From: Voacanga thouarsii
Taxonomy: Eukaryota > Streptophyta > Magnoliopsida > Gentianales > Apocynaceae
NCBI GenBank assembly: GCA_026120185.1
Contig: JANUWF010002008.1
Location: 659,501-723,500 of the forward strand
Length of the DNA stretch: 64,000 bases
Direction of reading: 5' to 3'
Below the pieces are notes generated by a model. That model ran no database searches, was not told the DNA's origin, and was given only the letters and a program-made list of their open reading frames with translations. Made by a program: the position numbers and the translations under genes. Below, piece after piece: positions 1 through 11,297 of the stretch; within the stretch, counting starts at the first letter, position 1, and each line of letters opens with the position of its first letter.

Positions 1-685
1 ACTAGACAGTGTTCTCAAACCCACGCAAGTTAGTATTAGTGTATAGTCCTTTTGAGTACTCAAGAATCACACGGCACGAAGCCATAGATCAATGCAATGT
101 TTCATTCAAGCTCAATACTTCTAACAACCTATATTATTTTCAAAATGTTTACTTTCCCGAAATTACATTCCAAATAATAAATCCGTTCCAAGGTTTAGGA
201 GTTTATAATAATTCATGGCATGGTTTTCGCAATATGATACATGAAGATACAGTCATCAATGCTAGATGAAATTAATGCAAGATTTCCAAACCGTCCTGTT
301 ATAGGTAGATGATTTCTCAAAATATAGCATGCTTGAATATCACATAATCATTTATGCTCTCAAATACCTCATAACATGTTTAATAGAATAAACTAGCATG
401 CTTCATAACATTCTTCACTTAAAAATATTTTATTGCAAATATTATGTGCATGTGGGGACGTACTTTAAGTCCTAGCAACAAAAGGATTCGTGTCCTAAGT
501 TCGAAACTCCACATATTTTTCTCCCACGAAATCCTATATATAAATTGAACACACATGTAGGTCAGTTTTCTATCACCAGCCATAATCATCTCATCTATTC
601 CTCTACATATTCTTCCTATACATTCTCATACTACTACTTGATTTCTATATCGTTCTAACAAGCATCATAATATTTAGCTACCAAC
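1..685 (-). repeat. Outer element 3' LTR, segment 1
   Basis: This segment matches 24825-25157 and continues into 57812-58150 of the other LTR. It carries the palindrome TTGAGTACTCAA at 52-63. It stops at CCAAC (681-685), the target duplication of LARD1. The short open frame at 9-269 is not retained as a frame in the sister LTR and is not a gene. Confidence 0.85.
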
Positions 686-1677
686 TGATGTGGTTCGGAC
701 TTGGGTATAAAAATCATACAAAACTAAGCATATTTCCAATCAAGTTCAAATTAAAACGTTAAACCCAAATCACACATATGAGCAAGCGTACTCATTATTA
801 ACTGAGTATAGGGTTCAAACGAGTGTCGATCCTCAAGGAACAAGTAGACATTAATTACCCTTCTTTCATTGTTTAACCGACTCGATAAAGTGAAAAAATA
901 AATAAAAAGAAAAATTAAAAAGAAAATAAAAATATGTATATGTTAAGGATGTAGATTTATGTAACTCAAGTCATTGTTTAGACAAACATGATCTTAAAGA
1001 ATTTAACCATTATCATAACCAATCATTCTCTTGGCACCATGGAGGATGAAGGTAAACTCACTTTGATGGTCAATCCATGAAATCACTATCTTCTAGATAA
1101 ATTAGAATCACTTGGTTCGTCTCAACTAATTCATCCAAAAAATGCATTAAACACAATTCTTAATTAAATTCCCTTGGTCTCGACAAATCTAGAACATGAA
1201 ATTAATCAATGAATCCTTGGTCTCAGAAGACATCAATTAACCTTCAATTATCAGTTCTTAAACAATTAACCCCCTTTGGTCCAGCAAGTTAATTGCCAAC
1301 AGAATATGAAATTAATAAATCGAAACAACAATCAACCCCCTTTAGTCCAGCAAGTCGATGGATAAAATCAACTAACTAATCTCGTAATAAGCATAAGTAA
1401 TTGAATACCAAGAATAATAACCAATTAATCAAAAGATCAAATAACTCTAGAAATCATGAATATCTAAAACAATGTTGAATTACAATAGAACAATTGACAT
1501 ATCATTGTTCAAGAAAAAGAAAACAAAGTAAAAGAAAGAACTCATAGATAAGCCTCATTCTTCTTCCTTTGAAGACCTTCTTGTACAACCCTTCTTGAAC
1601 TTGAAGAATTCCTCTTTGGACTGAGTGATTTTCTATGATGATCAATGAATTCCCTTATTTTCTCTTATGTTTTCCAT

Positions 1678-1687
1678 CTATTTATAG
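1678..1687 (-). promoter_or_regulatory. TATA box of LARD1 3' LTR
   Basis: The minus strand reads CTATAAATAG, a textbook plant TATA element. The same box is at 11023-11032 in the sister LTR and 13175-13184 in the related solo LTR. It would start transcription toward lower coordinates. Confidence 0.6.
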
Positions 1688-1816
1688 GCTTAAGAGGTGC
1701 CTAAACTCGTAGGTACCAAGTTCTTGGCCGAATAGAAGTTGGGAACTGCTAAAACTCTTCAAATTTCCAAAAATGCGTAGAAAGATCGCAGCACCGCCTC
1801 AGGGACAGACCACAGC

Positions 1817-1850
1817 CGGCGCCGCCTTGGTCCTTCGGAGCTGGCGCCGC
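1817..1850. promoter_or_regulatory. Paired GC boxes, 25-bp spacing (LARD1 3' LTR)
   Basis: Boxes CGGCGCCGC (1817) and TGGCGCCGC (1842) start exactly 25 bp apart in an otherwise AT-rich LTR. A further box lies at 1920. They are upstream of the TATA box in element orientation, that is, in U3. The function is unknown; see findings. Confidence 0.55.
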
Positions 1851-2107
1851 CTGTGTTTTGTTTTTCCACTCGTTCGCCGATTTTTCTTTGAATTGTGCGC
1901 ATATGTTCTAGAATGCAGCCGGCGCCGCCTCTGCTTTATTTCGCGACGGTTTTATTTTGTTTTACCCAAAATCCTGAGATAATGACCAAAATACCTTTCC
2001 AAGGGTAAAATCTCAAATATAAAAGAATATGACTAGTTATTGCACAACATGTATTACAAAAGAGCCTCAAATAACTAAGCAAAGTATAACCAATTTAGCC
2101 GCTATCA

Positions 2108-2120
2108 TATTCCCCCACAC
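2108..2120 (-). other. LARD1 3' polypurine tract
   Basis: The minus strand reads GTGTGGGGGAATA immediately before the 3' LTR, the position and composition expected of the plus-strand primer for reverse transcription. A hairpin lies just upstream (about 2126-2147), with stem CTTTGCTTG/CAAGCGAAG and loop AAGA. Confidence 0.75.
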
Positions 2121-2901
2121 TTAGCTCTTCGCTTGTCTTCAAGCAAAGTATCAAGAACAAGTAGGAAAAACACAAGGTTTTAATCACTCAATCAATTCCA
2201 AAACCATATCTTCAATGCTTTCTTTATTTATGAACACAAAACATATAATACTAAATCTTTCACAGTCAATGCAAGACTTGTGTAGTGATAAATGACTTAG
2301 TAGAACCATGTCAATACTTTACAATATTTTCAAACCATTGGAAAGAAGTCAGTTCAAAAAGAGTATGCATTCCATATGCTTACTTTTCATACACTCTCTC
2401 CACTAATCCGAGACATATCATGATTCTACTTAGATCAAGTAGGACTTTTAAGTTTATAATGTAAGGCTAAAGGTTTGTAATGTGGCTTAGCAAACGAAGG
2501 ATATAGGAACATCAAAAGTCAAAGAAAACTGAGAGTAAGCAAGAAAAGGGTAACCAAAATAAATCTATAATTCCCAACTCTTCTTGCTCTCCTATTCCAA
2601 GAATCAATCAAACCATAATCTTATATAATAACCCTTATGCATTTCAAGCAAATCCTGCATTGTTCTTTTTTTTCTTTCACCTATTCTTATCATCAACTCT
2701 TTTCCTCACAAGATCGCTCAATTTTCCAGCAATGGTGTTAAGTGTTTTATATGAACTTACTTTTACAGTTCACTCACCATCCATTTTGTGATCTTTTCTT
2801 TCTTCTTTTTTCCAATTCTTTTTTAGTTCTCTCTTCTTTTACTCCTCTTTTATTTTCACTGCTACTGTTCTTTTCTTTTTCCCTCACTTTTCTTTCTAGC
2901 A
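2121..2901. other. LARD1 internal spacer, no gene seen
   Basis: Non-coding spacer between the 3' polypurine tract and the nested solo LTR. It is AT-rich, with a CT-rich stretch at about 2660-2900. It ends at GCTTG (2902-2906), the target duplication of the solo LTR. No open frame or RNA gene is supported. Confidence 0.6.
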
Positions 2902-2906
2902 GCTTG

Positions 2907-5074
2907 TGAAGGATTGACATTTACAGAGCATGCAAGCTTCAGTGAATGAAAATGGAGATTACATGAACATAATAGAGTATGAGAGCATCATGGTGGGCTT
3001 GATACATATCTCTTGGAGCCTTAAATACTTGAAAAACATGGTTGAATGGCTTGAAGCTCAAGAACAGCTTCTTCCTTCAACGTCCATGATCACCAGTGCA
3101 CTGAAGCTTCCTTTCTTCCTTCTCCGGTTCTTTCTTCTCCTCCGGTGGCATGCTAGCTTTCCAGTTCACAGAATATTCCTAGCCTAATTTTCCAGTTGGT
3201 GAGCACAGAAAGGGAAGAGAAAGGCTTCTCAATTTTTCCACCAAACTCACGGTTCATCTTCACAGTCTGGCTTCTTCTCTCACAGATTCTTCTACTAGCT
3301 ATCTGTTGGCTTTCATCTATTATAGCCAACAAAGGCCATAAGCCAGAAAACCAAAAGCCAAACATACGAGAGAAACCAAAAGCCAAAAACCCAAGAGCCA
3401 CACAAAACTCTTGTCTCGGTTAGCTTCCTTGGCATCTTATGTACCAGCCAAAAACCAACAGCCAGAGAACCAAAAGTCAGTGAAAGAAAAGGCCACGCGA
3501 GAGAGAAAGCCAAGAGCCTCTGAGATTTATTTATTTTTATATATTTTATTTTTCCACACAGAAAGCCAAGAGTCATGAAACTAAAAATAATTATTTTAAT
3601 AAAAATAATATTTACGAGATTTTATACCCGAATATTATTTACAAAATAAATTTTGGCTTCAACCTAAACTCTTCTAAAGTGTGTCCGGAAAAATCCTATG
3701 GTCGAGGCTATTGGGCCAAAATAATATTTATTATTTTTCTTAGACCCGAAAAATATAAAATAATAAATATTAATTATTTTTCTTGGGATTAAATAAATAA
3801 CCCAATAAATAATTATTGAACCCAAATGAACAAAAAATAATTAAAATTTAATTATTTATTTCTTGAGATTTAATTAAATAAATAACCCAATAAATAATTA
3901 AGTAACCTCTAGTTTAAGTCCCGGTTAATTTTCTAATTATTCAAACTGGACCCAGGCCCTGAATAATTAATTAACTCATTAAACCAGATAATAAATTTCT
4001 CTCCATTTATTTTATTCCAGTCCAATAATAAATTAGACTTCCCAAATAAAATAAAATTCTCTCAACTGAGATCATATTCTCAACCTAAAAATTAATTAGG
4101 ACTTACGGGCTATTCTGAGGACCAAAAAGACACTAAAATACCCCTACTATATAAATAGATGTATTTTGCATTTTAAATATTTCCTAATATCATCATAAGG
4201 AAATATTGACCCCAAGGACAATGCTACATTAGCAGAGTCTTCAACCTACAAGTGAAATGACTAAAATATCTCTCTACACATCGCCGTACATTTAGAGAGG
4301 AAGAGGTGTACTAACACCTCTCTAAATGACATATACTATTCTTAGGCTTCTAGTCCAATGATCCATGACTTGCTGGAGTGTTTCCGCTTTCCAAGGGAGT
4401 GACCCTAAAGCAAACATCCAAGTCACATTTCCCAAGGCCTTGGCTATTTAGATCATTCGGACAGCCACAAGGGGCGATATGGTGTAGAAACTATCTTGTA
4501 CAAGTCTGTCTTGACTAACTAGTCACACATACCCAACATACAAGTATATTGGCCCTCCGATAGAACCTCAACTATAGTATATCAAAGCATATGCTTCCAG
4601 CTTCGCCAGACCACCAACTCATACTCAAGTCATAGAGTACTAGTCCACGCTGTAGCGGTAGTAGACTAGGTTCCTACCATATAGTACTTTTTTAGAAACC
4701 ACTACTACAGGTCCTGTTCTACGTATTCGAAATACGCTTATGTCATAAAGTGAGTGGACTACTCATTGGCTAAAGGTAAGCTATTCCCCACTTAGAATTC
4801 ATAACATAATAACCTAAACATGACGAGATTCCCATCTTCATCAATCGGTTAAGAACGACTGTTTATATGTTTAAATAACCCATGATCCATACCTTACTGT
4901 GAAAGACCTCCATTCACATGGATCACTTATTTATACACAATGGGTCTGTTCCTAACGATATTGTACACAAACGAAGAAAATAATTTCACAAACGATTTTC
5001 GACAAATAAAATCTTTTATTAACATATTCGATATTTGCATCAGAAAACTAGTCTAAGAGGGCATATTCCCAACA
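2907..5074 (-). mobile_element. Solo LTR, family S, copy 1
   Basis: Flanked by a perfect duplication GCTTG (2902-2906 and 5075-5079). On the minus strand it starts TGTTGGGAATATGCCC and ends CAATCCTTCA. The 4200-5074 half matches 55960-56835 directly and 14898-15780 in reverse complement, so three copies occur in the window. There is no second LTR and no interior, hence solo LTR. The region 3335-3600 is a degenerate array of CCAAAAGCC-like units that gives spurious frames on both strands. The superfamily cannot be set from the LTR alone. Confidence 0.8.
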
Positions 5075-5079
5075 GCTTG

Positions 5080-6120
5080 TAGTTTTCTTTTTCACTTCCT
5101 CTCGTTTCTTTTCTTCTTTCTCATCTTTTTCAGTTCAACATTCTTTTCTTTCTCAATTTTTTTTAACTTCTTCCTTCCATTCCACTTCCTTTCTTTTCCT
5201 AGCTCCATTTGTAATTGATCCATGAATGAAAGTAACAACTCATGATTTCCATCCCTGCATTTTTTTTTCCAACATATATATACTTTCATCCTTTAAGAGC
5301 ATAAAGATTTGGAAATTATACAAACTCTCAACACAAGTAATGGACAAAATATCGTGATGGGTTTTAAAGAAAGAAATCACCACTAGGGATAATGTAACAA
5401 TAGGCAGGCTTGAAACGCTCAAACTATCCAAAGAAGGCCTATTACCGTCATCCCTAAGTTAAATTATGAATGTCTTTCTTATTTCGCCTCGAGAGGTATT
5501 CAAGTAAGTTCTAGAATGTTCCATGAATTTTAGAGAAAAACAGGTTTAAGAATCATGCACAGCATTTGATCAAGAACTACTTCGTCCAGGTGAGTGCCAA
5601 AAGTCATGCATAAGCCATAAATGATTTAGAACATATGCTCTATAATCCATCATAAAGACATGCACTAAAAAATACAGCTTGAAATCTTCAGAAAATCAGA
5701 AACTGGTGAAAAAATTTTTGAAAAATCCTACTCCCAAGAATATGTATCCTAAGAATATGTATAGAAGAATTGTCAATCAAACCACTCCCCCACACTTAAA
5801 CTGGACATTGTCCTCAATGGCCAAATAAATATAACCAAAACAACCAATACCATGGGACAAAAAAAAAAAAAAAAGATAAATGAGAAGAGATAGGAAAAAC
5901 AAACTTCCATTCATTATGGCGTACAAGAGCTGAATGTGTGAAGAGGGAGGTAGTATCAAAGTACCTAAAAAATACAAAAGAAAATATCAAAGTATAACAA
6001 CTAGAAAAGAAAATAAAGCAAAGACAAACAAAATATAAATACAATGAAAGGAAAGCCAAACTAACTAAAACAAAACCTGAAAAGAGAAAGGAAACAAAAA
6101 CAAAAGTGAGCAAGAACGCA
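5080..6120 (-). other. LARD1 internal spacer with internal polypurine tract
   Basis: No gene seen. At 5785-5795 the minus strand carries AGTGTGGGGGAG, a second polypurine tract, followed on the plus strand by CTTAAACTGGACATTG and TCCTCAATGGCC. The same block recurs inside LARD2 (about 18464-18505) and LARD3 (36988-37006 continued at 41384), so it is conserved across families. The minus-strand frames here (5777-6194) are low-complexity Phe/Leu/Ser translations. Confidence 0.6.
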
Positions 6121-6123
6121 TCA

Positions 6124-7340
6124 TCAATCCTCCGCAGCATCATCATCCTCATCCTCCTCCTCATCAGCGAGTGTAGAGGGGCCTGCACCATCATGTGGCC
6201 TAGAAGGATGCTACCTTAACTCAGTTAACTACTGCTCCATGGTAGCTTGCCATTGTGCCATATCTTCCATAGTACCCTACAAGCGTAGGAGCACCTCTAT
6301 TTGCTGTCGAGGTGCCCCAGTACGGTGGTCTCAAAGTCAATTCGGGAGTGGGACTGAGAACGGCCAGCTCTAGCACATGCCGGTGGTGGCGGCTGCTCCT
6401 CCTCCACTGTAGGTGGCCTTTCTTGATCGGGATGTTGGACCTCGAAGGGAGTGAGCCATTTCTTCAACTTCGGGCTGTATTTGTATCCACAACTCATAAG
6501 AGTGTGCTCAGTGACCATATCGTACGCAGTGGTAGCCTCCATGAGTTCTCCCTCAAAACTCACCCCAAAATCTTTTAGAATCTTCATTATAACCAAGGGA
6601 AAAACAAAGGCTTTTGTGGAGAAACGGTGATGAACAACCTCCCTAATAGATTAGATGATCAAAAGAGTAAGAGGGATAGGTAATGTGTTCATCATCCGGT
6701 GCAGAATATAAGTGCCAATAAGCCTAGTTTCATTGAAACCACTAGCATGGGGAACAACATTAAACCCAAACATGTACACCAGCGCACGAAAGTTGGCTGC
6801 CCAGTCATTGTTGGAATAGAAACTGTTAGCTTGGAAGGCATGATGTTTATATAAGTCTAGGGTTGCTTGCGTCCCCCTAACATCCCAATTCGGGTTCGAA
6901 AGAATCTTTTGATTATTCGCATCAATCCCTTGCCAAGTATCATCGTCAAAAACCTGAAGGAGGTGAGCTAATTGGTTTTGAGTGATGGCAATAGGAACTC
7001 CTTTAACTCTTGTTTCAATATGCGGAAGATGTTTATTACCCTTGTCCGTTATATTAGCATAGAATTCCTTGACAAGCACGGGACAAAACCTCCCTTTCAA
7101 TTGTACTATGGATCCCAAACCTAGTCATCTAAACATCATTCCTAATTTAAGTGCCCGGTCTAAGGTGGGGGAGAAAGTACACTCAACAACAATCTTATCT
7201 GAAGCTCTCCTACTATACCATTCCTTACAAGAGGCATCGACAAACTCAGTAGGTCTAAGAGATAAGGGATCAACAGATGATGGAACTGAGGACGAGGAAG
7301 TTCTCGCCCTTTTAGATGGTTGACTCATTGCTCTAGACAT
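6124..7340 (-). pseudogene. 'Putative plant transposon protein' ORF of LARD1 (broken)
   Basis: About 400 codons starting MSRAMSQPSKRAR at 7340. Visible landmarks in order: an SKRAR basic patch, YSRRASDKIVVECTF, VLVKEFYANI, VKGVPIAITQNQLAHLL, FNETRLIGTYILHRMMN, AFVFPLVIMKIL, then a Pro-rich linker and an acidic tail, DEEEDEDDDAAED. The middle resembles the plant transposon-protein domain found in Athila/Tat and LARD elements (Pfam PF20167 by my recollection). Its biochemical role is not known to me. In-frame stops are at 7125 and 6651; after 6297 the frame shifts, and three further stops precede the acidic tail. LARD3 carries a homologue at 41705-42945 with the same order of landmarks, which argues it was once translated. 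It lies downstream of gag on the same strand. Confidence 0.7.
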
Positions 7341-7388
7341 GGTCAAAGAATGAATGGAGTAATAAGAAGAGAGAACAAGTACGCTCAA

Positions 7389-8340
7389 TTACTAAAGAGA
7401 ATATATCTACCCCTACACAGACATATCTCAAATTTCACACAACCCTCAACCAAGCTCACAATCCACAAACCACAAACTCCTTCAATGTATATCAACTCCA
7501 ACACCCAATTCAATCAACCACTTTCAACCAATGCAACACAACCTACATAATGCATGTAAAAGTTCATTGTAAAGCATAACTTGTGCTGATATCCTCAAAG
7601 CATGCTAGTAAACATGATCATGTGAATGAAGGCAATGGTACTATGTGATCAATAATGCACTTTCAATAGATTCAAGTGTCACCAATAACCATAATTCTAG
7701 CCCGAGCGATATGAATTCTTGAATGATAACAAGCATGAATCATGTAATGCAGGCTCAATAACTCCTAAGGTAATCCAATGAATGAAACTCAAGTAAGAAT
7801 GCACAATTATAGAATATATAATTCCTAATTTTCGGCCAAAACTGTCCTTATAATTAGAAAAAAATCAATTCCATCAATTTAACCGTAGGACTTAAATAAA
7901 AATCATACATTTAGGCTCTTATATGCATGGGCAAGCAAAAGATGCAAGCTTTTTGTGAGAATCTACTCCCTTTGCTTGTGGATTGAATGTGCTATTGTTG
8001 TAAAAAATCAAAGTTTTTGATGTGTTTGATCCGTAGGATCAATAAAAAAGAAGGTAAGAGATGTTATGGAGGTGTTTAGAAGTTGAAAAATAAAACTTTG
8101 GGCACTGATGGATGTGAAGCCGGCATGGGCTTGAGAGGATTTGCGAGGGAGAAGGGAGGTTTTCAAGAAAAAGTGGCCAAAATGGCCCTTTAATTATGTT
8201 CCTCCCGATAGGAATCAGCGCCGGCTCTGTTCTGTCCGGTTCAATTTTTTTTTTATTAATGAAAATGCAAAAACACACGGATGCTGAATAAAAATACTAT
8301 AAATAAAAAATTGTCCTTAACACAAAATGAAAAGTAAAGA
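7389..8340 (-). other. LARD1 spacer between gag and the second ORF
   Basis: No gene seen. AT-rich, with no supported frame. At 8216-8240 there is a single CAGCGCCGG box next to TCCGGTTC, resembling one half of the paired boxes found in the LTRs. Confidence 0.5.
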
Positions 8341-8358
8341 AAAGAGAAAAGAACTGCT

Positions 8359-9735
8359 TCAAGGTTTTCCACGGTTGTGATCTCGTGGATTTTCTTCCGT
8401 ATTCCCTGGTAGTGTTCGTGCTTGACGATCCCCCATGAGTTTGGCTAGTTGACCAATCTGGTTTTCTAAATTGTGCATGGAAGCCTCTAGGTTCCTTGTT
8501 GTCGCATCGACTCCTTGAAACTTAGTCTCCGTGGTACTTACCAATTGGCCAATCAATTCTTCCACTGGTGGTTTTTGAGGTGCTGCCGTGTTGTTTATGG
8601 AGTTTGAATTCCTTTAGTTACCTCCAAAATTGAAAGAACTTTACTTAGGTAGATTCCCATTGCTCCAAGAAAAATTAGGGTGATTTCTCCAGCTAGGATT
8701 ATAGGTAGAACTATATGGATTGTTACCTGGTCGGACATTATCTACGAAGGCCGCTTGTTCTGAAGCTTCTTGGAGTGACCCCATCTTTTGGCATTCATGA
8801 TTAGGGTGCCCTTCTTCACAGAAATCGCAGTTGACGTTTAACACTTAGCCTTGAGGCATCACCAACTGCTCCATCTTTTGAGTTAAGGTGTCTACCTTAG
8901 CCTCTAATGCTGCCACGGCATCCACTTTGTGCACTCCTTGCACACGAGCCTTTGACCTTGCACTTCCCCAAGAATAGTTATTAGAAGCTAAATTTTCAAT
9001 AAGCTCAAATACCTGTTCCGGGGTCTTATGGTTGATGAAACCCCTTACAGAAGAGTCCACTATTTGCCGTGTTGCAAACGTGAGGCCATTCAAGAAAATA
9101 AGCATTTGCATCCCCAACTCGAATCCGTGGTGTGGACATTTTCTTAACATTTCCTTAAATCTCTCCCAACTCTCATATAAGGGCTCAGAATCTAGTTGTT
9201 GGAAGGTGAAGATTTCATTCATAAGCTTGGCTGTCCTAGTTGGAGGGAAATATTTGGCTAAAAATTTTTCAGCTAAGGCATTCCAAGTTGTGATGAAATC
9301 TGTAGGTAAAGACTTTAACCATGATTTAGCTTTATCTCTCAAGGAAAAGGGAAAAAGTCATAATTTAATGGCATATTCAGAAACACCATTCATCTTGAAG
9401 GTATCACAAATCTCAAGAAAATTGGCTAAGTGAGCATTGGGATCCTCTTCCGGTAACCCGTCAAATTGAACTATATTCTGCACCATTTGAATAATGTTGG
9501 GCTTTATTTTAAAATTGTTGGCATCTACCCTAGGTCTAGTGATACTCGAGCCTGTGCCCGAGATTGCGGGTTTCACAAAGTCGTCCATAACTCTCCTATC
9601 ATTCCCAGCATTGTTCTGTTGAGCACCATCCATATTGACAATTAGATTCCTTTGAATTGTTCGGTGAATTTTTGATAATGTCCTCTCGATTTCAGGGTCA
9701 AAATCGACTATCTTGTCGTTGGATTTTCGGGTCAT
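8359..9735 (-). pseudogene. gag: LARD1 gag, Athila/Tat-like (broken)
   Basis: One reading frame starting MTRKSNDKIVDFDPEIERT at 9735. The retrotransposon gag domain covers roughly residues 80-230: FEICDTF-like block, RDKAKSWLKSLPTDFITTW, LAEKFLAKYFPPTRTAKL, FQQLDSEPLYESWERFKEML. Next comes a zinc-knuckle-like CDFCEEGHPNHEC (CX2CX4HX4C) and a C-terminal coiled-coil-like IRNLE/IGQLAKLM segment. Gag would coat the RNA and form the virus-like particle. All pieces are in the same frame; stops at 9358, 8845, 8641, about 8600 and 8359 break it. The first two fit C-to-T changes in CGA and CAA codons. The tail is truncated relative to family members and no protease follows. Confidence 0.85.
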
Positions 9736-9739
9736 GTAC

Positions 9740-10007
9740 CAAAGGTAATACCTAAGAAAACAAGAAGCAAGTTTAGAGATATAATTAATGGTTAAAATAA
9801 CACAAATACAAGGTTACAAAGTTAGTAATTCAAACTCAGTCTAAGTTAGTTGGTTAAGTTAGGTTAGGTTACAAGGTTATACAAGAATACACGAAATACA
9901 AAAGATAGCACCGTTTTGCAGAAAGAACAAATATACATATTTACCTATTGACATATTTACATATTTACATGGTTAAATCAGCAAAATCCAAGTTTTTATG
10001 CTATTGT
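9740..10007 (-). other. LARD1 5' leader
   Basis: About 270 bp between primer site and gag start. It contains short direct repeats (AGTTAGTT/AGGTTAGGTTAC at 9840-9880 and TATTTACATATTTAC at 9940-9970). It is presumably the untranslated leader; no frame is supported. Confidence 0.5.
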
Positions 10008-10025
10008 TCCCCGGCAATGGCGCCA
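10008..10025 (-). other. LARD1 primer-binding site (tRNA-Asp type)
   Basis: The minus strand reads TGGCGCCATTGCCGGGG six bases inside the 5' LTR. Apart from one base it is complementary to the 3' end of plant tRNA-Asp (CCCCGGCAACGGCGCCA), the primer used by Athila-type elements. Confidence 0.85.
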
Positions 10026-11022
10026 AAAACTTGATGTGTCCGGACTTGGGTATAAAAATCATACAAAACTAAGCACATTACTAATCAAGTTCAAATTAAA
10101 AAGTTAAACCCAAATCACACATTTGAGCAAGCGTACTCATTATTAATTGAGCATAGGGTTCAAACGAGTGTCGATCCTCAAGGAACAAGTAGATATTAAT
10201 TACCCTTCTTTCATTATTTAACCGACTCGATAAAGTGAAAAAATAAATAAAAAGGAAAATTAAAAAGAAAATAAAAATATGTATATGTCAAGGATGTAGA
10301 TTTATGTAACTCAAGCCATTGTTTAGACAAATATGATCTTAAAGAACTTAACCATTATCATAACCAATCATTCTCTTGGCTCCATGAAGGATGAAGGTAG
10401 ACCCACTTTGATGGTCAATCTATGAAAACACTATCTTCTAGATAAATTAGAATCACTTGGTCCATCTCAACTAATTCATCCAAAAGACGCATTAAACACA
10501 ATCCTTAATTAAATTCCCTTGGTCTCGGCAAATTTGGAATATGAAATTAATCAATGAACCCTTGGTCTCAGAAGACATCAATTAACCTTCAATTACTAGT
10601 TCTTAAACAATTAACCCCCTTTGGTCCAGCAAGTCAATTGCCAACAGAATATGAAATTAATAAATCGAAACAACAATCAACCCCTTTTGGTCCGTCAAGT
10701 CGATGGATAAAATCAACTAACTAATCTCGTAATAAGCATAAGTAATTGAATACTAAGAATAATAACCAATTAATCAAAAGATCAAATAACTCTAGAAATC
10801 ATGAATATCTAAAACAATGTTGAATTACAATAGAACAATTGACATATCATTGTTCAAGAAAAAGAAAACAAAGTAATAGAAAGAACTCATAGACAAGCCT
10901 CATTCTTCTTCCTTTGAAGACCTTCTTGTACAACCCTCCTTGAACTTGAAGAATTCCTTCTTGGACTGAGTGATTTTCTATGATGATCAATGAATTCTCC
11001 CATTTTCCCTTGTGTTTTCCAT

Positions 11023-11032
11023 CTATTTATAG
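11023..11032 (-). promoter_or_regulatory. TATA box of LARD1 5' LTR
   Basis: The minus strand reads CTATAAATAG. It is the promoter-bearing LTR for LARD1; the GC boxes lie about 130-270 bp upstream in element orientation. Confidence 0.65.
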
Positions 11033-11161
11033 GCTTAAGAGGTGTCTAAGCTTATAGGTACCAAGTTCTTGACCAAGTAGAAGTTGGGAACTGCTAAAAC
11101 TCTTCAGATTTCCAAAAACGCGTAGAAAGATCGCAGCACCTCCTCAGGGACAGACCACAGC

Positions 11162-11297
11162 CGACGCCGCCTTGGTCCTTCGAAGCCGGCACCGCCTGTG
11201 TTCTGTTTCTCCACTCGTTCGCCGATTTTTCTCCGAATTGTGCGCATACGTTCCAGAATGCAGCCGACGCCAGTTCTAGCCTTATAACCGGTGCCGC
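11162..11297. promoter_or_regulatory. Two pairs of GC boxes (LARD1 5' LTR)
   Basis: Pair 1: CGACGCCGC (11162) and CGGCACCGC (11187). Pair 2: CGACGCCAG (11265) and CGGTGCCGC (11289). Spacing is 25 and 24 bp. In the 3' LTR the second pair is collapsed to one box, consistent with deletion between the direct repeats. Confidence 0.55.

Larger units (their letters stand above)
686..2107 (-). repeat. LARD1 3' LTR
   Basis: Direct repeat of 10032-11476, with plus-strand ends TGATGTGG and GCTATCA. It is about 23 bp shorter than its partner. The difference lies at 1920, where one box of a paired GC motif and the spacer have been lost. A TATA box on the minus strand and paired GGCGCCGC boxes lie in the promoter-proximal part. 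The frame 1773-1982 only spans the GC-rich patch and is not a gene. Confidence 0.9.

Noticed and set aside
1773..1982. GC-rich plus-strand frame with Arg-rich product
   Set aside because: It spans the GC boxes of the LARD1 LTR. The sister LTR differs by an indel that breaks the frame, and element transcription is on the other strand.
5814..6194. 126-residue hydrophobic minus-strand frame resembling a membrane protein
   Set aside because: A-rich spacer read on the opposite strand. It overlaps the acidic tail of the transposon-protein ORF in another frame and has no conserved counterpart in LARD3.
9032..9433. 133-residue plus-strand frame
   Set aside because: Antisense shadow of the LARD1 gag.
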